This document shows, one piece after another, positions 57,479 to 64,000 of a DNA stretch of 64,000 nucleotides. This stretch comes from Deroplatys truncata. Its lineage: Eukaryota; Arthropoda; Insecta; Mantodea; Mantidae. Under the pieces are notes generated by a model. That model made no database searches. It had not been told where the DNA came from and saw only the letters and a program-made list of their open reading frames with translations. Within the stretch, counting starts at the first letter, position 1, and the number at the start of each line of letters is the position of its first letter. The position numbers were made by a program, and so were the translations under genes. Where the stretch lies: the NCBI GenBank assembly GCA_030765065.1, contig CM060978.1:57688421-57752420 (forward strand). The letters run 5' to 3'.

Positions 57479-57745
57479 GTTTTACATTAATACATTGCCG
57501 ATGACATTCATCATGGAGAAATTCTCGCAAAAGCTGCACCCGAATCTGTCTGCCCAGTTGGATCTTTGTAAATTTAGTCCAATAACTCCACACAATACCG
57601 TCTCTTTTGCACTGTGCAGTGAATTGATGCAGCATGCATGTGTTGTTTGGTGCCCGGCATCTTAAATTCTGTTTGTTGAAATATCCATTTAAATGGAAAT
57701 GCGCCTAATCTGATATGATTAGATGACATGAATGTGCAGCTTTTT
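57479..57745. other. No recognised feature
   Basis: Short non-repeat island. A reverse 84-codon frame has no known motif. Confidence 0.35.
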
Positions 57746-60028
57746 TTACTTTCTCTACTACGTATAGCAAGTAGGGGAAGTATTGTATTCCACCCAAAAA
57801 TTCAATACCGAGATTTCACCGGAAATACATGTTTTGAGCCCTCTGAATCCAAGAAAAGCATTTTTGGAAACATATCCGTGTGTGTCTGTGTGTGTGTGTG
57901 TGTGTGTGTGTCTGTGTGTCTGTGAACAGCATAACTCAGAAACGAACCGTCGGATAAACACCAAACTTAGTATTTAGGTTCAGTATCTTCCACAGATGAG
58001 ACACGAAGGTTTTCAAGAAAATCCCCCCACACCAGATTACCCTTTACATGGAACATTTTTCGAAAATTTTAGTTTTCTCAAAAACGGTTCTATGGATTTT
58101 GATTAAAATATCGTATGTTTAAGATATTTTCATGACAAATGAAATGTATATCTTGAATTTTCTGGGAGTGTCTCCAAAAGTGTTCTTCATTGTGAACGAC
58201 TTTTGCATAACTGGTAAACCATAAGAGATAGACAAACCTTTACTGCATAAAAATGTAGATCGCGTTAAAATACACAATTTATGTCAGATACATTGTTACT
58301 TTCTCTACTACGTATAGTAAGTGGGGGAAGTATTGCATTCCACCCAAAAATTCGATACCGAGATTTCACTGGAAATACATGTTTTGAGACCTCCTGAATC
58401 CAAAAAAAGCATTTTTGGAAACAAGTCCGTGTGTGTGTCTGTGTGTGTGTCTGTGAACAGCATAACTCAGAAACGAACCGTCGGATAAACACCAAACTTA
58501 GTATTTAGGTTCAGTATCTTCCACAGATGAGACACGAAGGTTTTCAAGAAAATCCCCCCACACCAGATTACCCTTTACATGGAACAGTTTTCGAAAATTT
58601 TAGTTTTCTCAAAAACGGTTCTATGGATTTTGATTAAAATATCGTATGTTTAAGATATTTTCATGACAAATGAAATGTATATCTTGAATTTTCTGGGAGT
58701 GTCTCCAAAAGTGTTCTTCATTGTGAACGACTTTTGCATAACTGGTAAACCATAAGAGATAGACTAACCTTTACTGCATAAAAATGTAGATCGCGTTAAA
58801 ATACACAATTTATGTCAGATACATTGTTACTTTCTCTACTACGTATAGTAAGTGGGGGAAGTATTGCATTCCACCCAAAAATTCGATACCGAGATTTCAC
58901 TGGAAATACATGTTTTGGAGACCTCCTGAATCCAAAAAAAGCATTTTTGGAAACATGTCCGTGTGTGTCTGTGTGTGTGTGTGTGTGTGTCTGTGTGTGT
59001 GTGTCTGTGAACAGCATAACTCAAAAACGAACAGTCGGATAAACACCAAACTTGGTATTTAGGTTCAGTATCTTCCGGAGATGCGACACGAAGGTTTTCA
59101 AGAAAATCCCCCCACCCCAGACTACCCTTTACATGGAACATTTTTCGAAACGTTTAATTTTCTCAAAAATGGCTCTAACGATTTTGATGAAAATATCATA
59201 TGTTTAAGATAATGTCATGAGAAATGAAATGTATATCTCGAATTTTCTGGGAATGTCTCCAAAAGTATTCTTCATTGTGAACGACTTTTGCATAACTGGT
59301 AAACCATAAGAGATAGACAAAATTTTACTACACAAAAAATGTAGATCACGTTGAAATACACAACTTGTGTCATATACATTTCTTTTTTTGAGTGAACCGT
59401 TTTCGAGATATTGCTTGTTGTTTCCTTAAATTTTCCAATACTTATACTTTTTCTCAAATTCGTTATTCATTTTTTTATGTCCTAGACTTGCAAAGAGAAT
59501 GGAATGCGCCACATAGCAACCAGCGTTAAAATATTTGACTATCGCTTAAAAGCTACCATATTCCCCTTGCATCTACAAGAAAATTACTAATAAGATTGAC
59601 ATCTCGATATCTCGATTAACATGAAGCATATGGAGAATAGGCGTTTGTAAAAATAGATTGTACAAGAGTAGAGAAAGTCATGTGAGTGTAACACATCAGA
59701 TTTTTCTGGTTGAGTGAACCGTTTTCTAGATATTGCTTGTTATTCCCTTAAATTTTCCAGTACTTATACTTTTTCTCAAATTCGTTATTCATTTTTTTTA
59801 TGCCCTAGACATGCAAATAGAATGGAATGCGCCACATAGCAACCAGTGCTTAAAATATTTGACTATCGCTTAAAACCTACCATGCTCCCCTTGCATCTAC
59901 AAGAAAATTAGCAATAAGATTGATATCTCGATATCTCGATTAACATGAAGCATATGGAGAATAAGCATTCGTAAAAATAGTTTGTACAAGAGTAGAGAAA
60001 GTCATGTGAGTGTAACACATCAGATTTT
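57746..60028 (-). repeat. Trn nest with tandemly duplicated 3' part
   Basis: 57746-58295 and 58296-58826 are near-identical 3' parts (both with AACGAACCGTCGGATAAACA and CCACAGATGAGACACGAAGG), broken at the same place (GTCAGATACATTG). 58827-59705 is a complete type-b copy. 59706-60028 resumes the first copy at GGTTGAGTGAACCG. So one copy was interrupted at its ACATTTTTTTTGTTGAG run and its 3' part was then duplicated. 60029-60129 unassigned. Confidence 0.85.
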
Positions 60029-60129
60029 TTACATTCTTCGTCAAGAGCTTCTTGCAAAATTTAGTTCCTTGATTGAAACAACAGGGAAGCAATACTTGCA
60101 CCATTTGAATTTTGAATATATGTAATTTT

Positions 60130-60283
60130 AAAGATTATATTATATCCTCAAGTATCTCCCTTATATCCACAATGAAATGTTTAAAGTCATGATTTTTGCA
60201 AACGTTTATCTCGATTAATACGAGTTAGATATAGAAATAAACGATAGTGGGTAGAGAAAGACATGTGAACGACACACCCAGAT
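60130..60283 (-). repeat. Trn fragment, type c 5' module
   Basis: CCACAATGAAATGTTTAAAG to GAACGACACACCCAGATTT on the reverse strand, cut by the next copy. Confidence 0.6.
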
Positions 60284-61000
60284 TTCTACTTTCTCTACTA
60301 CGTATAGTATTATTCCACCCAAAAAATCCACAGTTTTAGAAAAATATCCGTGTGTGTCTTTGTGTCTATGAACATCATAACTCAAAAACAAAAATCCTGG
60401 TAAATTCCAAACTTGGTATTTAAATTCCGTATCTTCTAAAGATATGACATAGAGATTTTCAAGAAAATTCCTCCATCCCAACTACCTTTTACATGGAACA
60501 CTTTTAGAAACATTCTATTTTCTCAAAAATGCCTCTAACCTTTTTATTTAAATACAATATATTAAATATATTTACACAAAACAATAAAGCGTATATCTTG
60601 AACTTTTGTGAATAGCCTGTTCATCCGAAGGATTTTTATATAACCTTGTATAACTGGTAAACGTAAACGGATAGACGAAAACGTACTACACAAAAAATTT
60701 ATATATCTTTAATACATACATTTATTTCCAACAACTTGTTTGTTGCATAACCCATTTCTGAGATATCCGTTATTAATATTTCGAATGGTTCAACATTCTT
60801 ATCAATCTTTGAAGTTCTATAGACATTCAGTTATTTCTCGCAATGTCATGGAAGAAGTATGGAATGTTAAGGCCAACATATAGCGTTCAGTTCTTAAACA
60901 TCGCTGTTGCAAAGGTTTACTCGATTAAAATGCAGTAGACAGACAAATAAGTTTTGTAAAACTATTTGTATACTCACTAATAAACGACACATCCGATTCT
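60284..61000 (-). repeat. Trn repeat, type c
   Basis: TACTTTCTCTACTACGTATAG to ACGACACATCCGATTCTTTT. Lost part of the 3' region after the terminal hairpin. 61001-61415 shows nothing recognised. Confidence 0.75.
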
Positions 61001-61415
61001 TTTGTTTTCTGCATCTACTTTATGCAACCTGTAAGTTCATGAATATTCAGCTGTCACCGGAATATCGGTTGCTATGGAAACAGAAATTCCTTGCAATTCC
61101 TTCACGGCGTTTTAAGCAAGCGATCTTGCAAAGTTTTAAAACACGAACATCGTAACAAGCTCGCTGCGGGGGAAAGTCTGGTATTCGCTCAGTTCCCAGG
61201 ATTCACTTCCAGTTTACGAGAGCAATAATAACTCTACAAATTACCACCACTCCGGAGGGCGCTCTTTAATCAGTTACGAGGCGTTGCTTGTGACGCAAGT
61301 GAGCAAGACAGCTCGCATATTTACCTCTCACAATAGGATTTGGCTCAGTTGGGAAACTACATCTGCTTTAGTGCAAATGTAGTGCAGAAACCGTACAACT
61401 GTATTAGTTTAAAAA

Positions 61416-62308
61416 ATCTGATGTGTTACACTCACATGACTTTCTCTACTCTTGTACCAACTATTTTTACAAACGCTTATTCTCCATCTACTTCATGTTA
61501 ATCGAGATAAACATTTGCAGACTCTATCTTATTGCTAACTTTCTTGTAGATGTAAGTGGAATTTATATTTACAAGGGCAATATAGAAATACAGTAGCCTT
61601 TAAGCACATACATATATCTCTTAATAGCTGGTTGCTAGGTGCAGCACTATTCCCTTTACCACAGATTAATACTCTTTGGATATCCAAGACAAAAAATGAA
61701 TAACGAATTCCCATTTGAGAAAATAAGTATTGAAAAATTTAAGGGAATAACAAGCAATATCCGAAAATGGTTCAGTAACAAAAAAAATGTATGTGACATA
61801 AATTGTGTATTTAAACGCGATCTACATTTTTGGTGCAGTAAAAGTTTGTCTATCTCTTATGGTTTACCAGTTATGGAAAAGTCGTTCACAATGAAGAATA
61901 CTTTTGGAGACATTCCCAGAAAATTCGAGATATACATTTTATTTTTCATGAAAATATCTTAAACATATGATATTTTAATCAAAATCGTTATAGCCATTTT
62001 TGAGAAAATCAAAATGTCGAAAAATATTCTATGTAAAAGGTAGTCTAGGGTGGGGACTTTCTTGAAAATCCTCGTGTCGCATCTTTCAAATATTTGAACC
62101 TAAATACCAAGTTTGGTATTTATCCAACTTTTCGTTTTCGAGTTATACTCTTCACAGACACACATCCACACAGACATCCTTTTTCTAAAAATGATTTTTG
62201 GACATAGGGGGCCTCAAAACATGTATTTCCGGTGAAATCTCGGTATCGAATTTTTGGCTGGTGTGCAATACTTTCCCTATATACTATACGTAGTAGAGAA
62301 AGTAAAAA
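61416..62308 (+). repeat. Trn repeat, type a, complete copy
   Basis: Intact ends (ATCTGATGTGTTACACTCAC; GTAGTAGAGAAAGTAAAAA). The CA tract is interrupted (62157-62177). It carries a hybrid of the b- and a-type 5' modules (61530-61640). Confidence 0.9.
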
Positions 62309-62311
62309 TCT

Positions 62312-62712
62312 TTATAGTAGCCAAAAGAACTACTGTTTGCTACTCAAAATGTTTGTATAGAAATATGGATTTCGAGGTCCCCTAAAAGGCAATATTTTTA
62401 GAAAAGGCTCGCATGTATGTGTGTATGTATGAGAGAGAACATCAGAACTGAGAACGAAAAGATGGATAAATATAAACTTACGGCTTGAATCAGACATTTA
62501 AATTTCTATTTAAATTTTTCAAAAATTAATAGGAATGTTGATTAAAACATGTGATTAATTAAACGTACTACAATTTTCTGTGTATAGAATGCGAAGCCCT
62601 GTTCAGATTTTTCAATTCTACATAATTGTAAAATCATAGGTCATAAACAGAATATACGCTCGGAAACATTTAGATCTCATTAAAGTACACATTTGTATCG
62701 ACTAATTTTCTG
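62312..62712 (-). repeat. Trn repeat, type c, diverged
   Basis: GAGGTCCCCTAAAAGGCAAT, GAACGAAAAGATGGATAAAT and AAATCATAGGTCATAAACAG on the reverse strand, cut by the SINE that follows. Confidence 0.55.
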
Positions 62713-62717
62713 CTTCT

Positions 62718-63165
62718 TTGGCTGGACCCGTAGCTCAGTCAGTAGAGCATTTGACCGATGTTGGAGGGGTCCCGGGTTCAAATCCCGGCTGGGGGCTTTG
62801 GAATTTTTCTCTCGCCAAGATTATTCCCTATCCTCCCCAGAGTCTTATAGTATGGACGAGAGTATGTATGTGACACGAGCTTTTTTTTTTAAGTAACCTT
62901 GTTTTAACCCAGTTTATGATTACTTTGTTAACTCTTTTCTTTACCGCTTATTACCTCAATTATACACACAACACAGAAACACTCATGCCCATGGCAGGTT
63001 TCGAAACCGCGACACATAGCTTGACGGAGCGCCAAAGCTATACACTCCAGCGACCACAGCTACGTGGGCCGGTAAACGAGTTAACACCATTGCCAATATG
63101 CAATAGGCTGCAAAGGAAACGCTGCCGATAAGTCCAATATAGCTAAATACGGGGCATAAATGGAA
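62718..63165 (+). mobile_element. tRNA-derived SINE (family SINE-K), split by another SINE
   Basis: tRNA-Lys-like head: GGACCCGTAGCTCAGTCAGT (A box), GTCCCGGGTTCAAATCCCGG (B box), GGGGGCTTTGGAATTTTTCT body, CCCAGAGTCTTATAGTATGG. The 3' part ACGAGTTAACACCATTGCC to AGCTAAATACGGGGC resumes after the inner SINE and matches the 36350-36622 copy. Confidence 0.8.
62898..63073 (-). mobile_element. tRNA-derived SINE (family SINE-S), nested
   Basis: Same body as 18520-18707 in the same (reverse) orientation: CATGGGCATGAGTG, GTGTTGTGTGTATAAT, AAACTGGG tail. B box altered (GCGGTTTCGAAACC). It lies between AAGTAACC and ACGAGTTAAC of the SINE-K copy. No clean duplication seen. Confidence 0.7.
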
Positions 63166-63172
63166 CTAAAAA

Positions 63173-64000
63173 ATCTGATGTGTTACACTCACATGACTTT
63201 CCCTAATTTTGTACAACATATTTTTACAAACGCTTATTCTCCATATGCTTCATGTTAATCGAGATAAAGAGATGTTAATTTTATTGCTAATTTTCTTGTA
63301 GATGCAAGGGTGAATTGGTAGGCTTTAAGCCATAGTCAAATATTTTAAGAGTTGGTTGCTATGTGGAGTATTCCATTCACTTTGCATTATTCATTCATTC
63401 ATTATCTGTTTACCCTCCTCTTATGTAGGACTTACACCCCCCAGGACTTACAAGCGGGTGCCTGGGGTCAGAGGCCCGTCGAGGAGCAGACACTCATGGA
63501 TCAGACAGAGCATCCAGGATGGGTGATCAGCCCGATGCCTGGTATGGGATGAAGGAAGTAGATGAATCGAAATGTTGGTGAAATGGATGAAAGGAAAGGT
63601 GATGATGGAGCAGTTGGTGGAATGAATGGCGGGGGAAACCGGAGAACCTGGAGAAAACCCGCCCAGACGCCGCTTCGTCCACCACAAATCCCACATGCAA
63701 GTCCCTGGGATTGAACCCGGGCCGCCTCGGTGGGAGGCGAGCGGTCTAACCACTCGGCCACGGCGCCGCCATCACTTTGCATTAGGACAAAAAAAATGAA
63801 TAACGAATTTGAGAAAAAGTATGAGTACTGGAAAATTTGAGGGAATAACAAGTATTATCTAGAAAATGGTTCACTCAACAAACAAAATGTATATGACATA
63901 AATTGTGTTTTTAACGCGATATACATTTTTTGTGTAGTAAAATTTTGTCTATCTCTTATGGTTTATCAGTTATGCAAACGTTGTTCACAATGAAGAATAC
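63173..64000 (+). repeat. Trn repeat, type b, runs off the window
   Basis: Start AATCTGATGTGTTACACTCAC. Interrupted by SINE-T. Continues to the window end at CAATGAAGAATAC, without its 3' third. Confidence 0.9.
63390..63771 (-). mobile_element. tRNA-derived SINE (family SINE-T), full length
   Basis: 382 bp on the reverse strand, exact 13-bp duplication TCACTTTGCATTA (63377-63389, 63772-63784). Nearly identical to 42396-42780 over head, body and (AATG)n tail. Like that copy, it sits in a type-b Trn. Confidence 0.95.

Overview
This is AT-rich, gene-poor eukaryotic DNA. It looks like an arthropod, most probably insect, genome: it holds mariner-type (DD34D) and Tc1-type transposase fossils, a Penelope-like element, non-LTR retrotransposon fragments, solo LTRs and several tRNA-derived SINE families. 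I recognise no intact host gene, and no open frame of convincing length or conservation. The species cannot be named from what is visible.

One element dominates. It is a 0.8-1.0 kb non-autonomous repeat, here called Trn, with about 40 copies or fragments on both strands. In its + orientation it begins ATCTGATGTGTTACACTCAC and ends TACGTAGTAGAGAAAGTAAAA. A (CA)n/(GACACACA)n microsatellite sits at one fixed internal place, and several A/T homopolymer runs lie inside it. Three subtypes can be told apart: a (long 5' module), b (short, youngest looking) and c (divergent, oldest looking). Copies sit repeatedly inside T-runs of older sequence, including T-runs of other Trn copies, giving nests up to four levels deep (53677-57478, 57746-60028, 50047-52396).

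The second theme is seven solitary LTR-like insertions of 0.88-1.24 kb. They have TG...CA ends and 4-bp target duplications (AGGC, TACT, AAGT, AAAG and AAAC exact; two more with one mismatch). The 3' part of each carries a tandem array of units that look like 'LTR end + tRNA-Lys primer binding site', an arrangement I do not recognise from a known family. Six belong to one family (3802, 19737, 24934, 26846, 45732, 47363); the seventh (39924) is a different family with the same architecture plus heat-shock elements.

Layout: 1-1620, two decayed LINEs. 1866-15341, Trn copies, one solo LTR, an internally deleted mariner and microsatellites. 15620-18019, a LINE tail and a Tc1 inside an older Tc1. 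18455-22075, a SINE, a LINE 3' end split by a solo LTR, and Trn pieces. 22640-26105, a Penelope-like element broken by Trn and by a solo LTR. 26633-28840, a mariner broken by a solo LTR. 29847-30295, a 150-bp tandem array. 30537-43216, Trn copies with nested SINEs, a mariner and the second LTR family. 43617-45352, a promoter-like block and a direct repeat. 45591-48715, Trn-c with two solo LTRs. 50047-60028, the deep nests and an orphan heat-shock-type promoter block. 60130-64000, more Trn and nested SINEs.

The elements do not form a pathway. What they offer is a relative chronology: LINE, Penelope, old Tc1, deleted mariner and Trn-c first; then solo LTRs, mariner, Tc1 and SINEs; then Trn-a and Trn-b.
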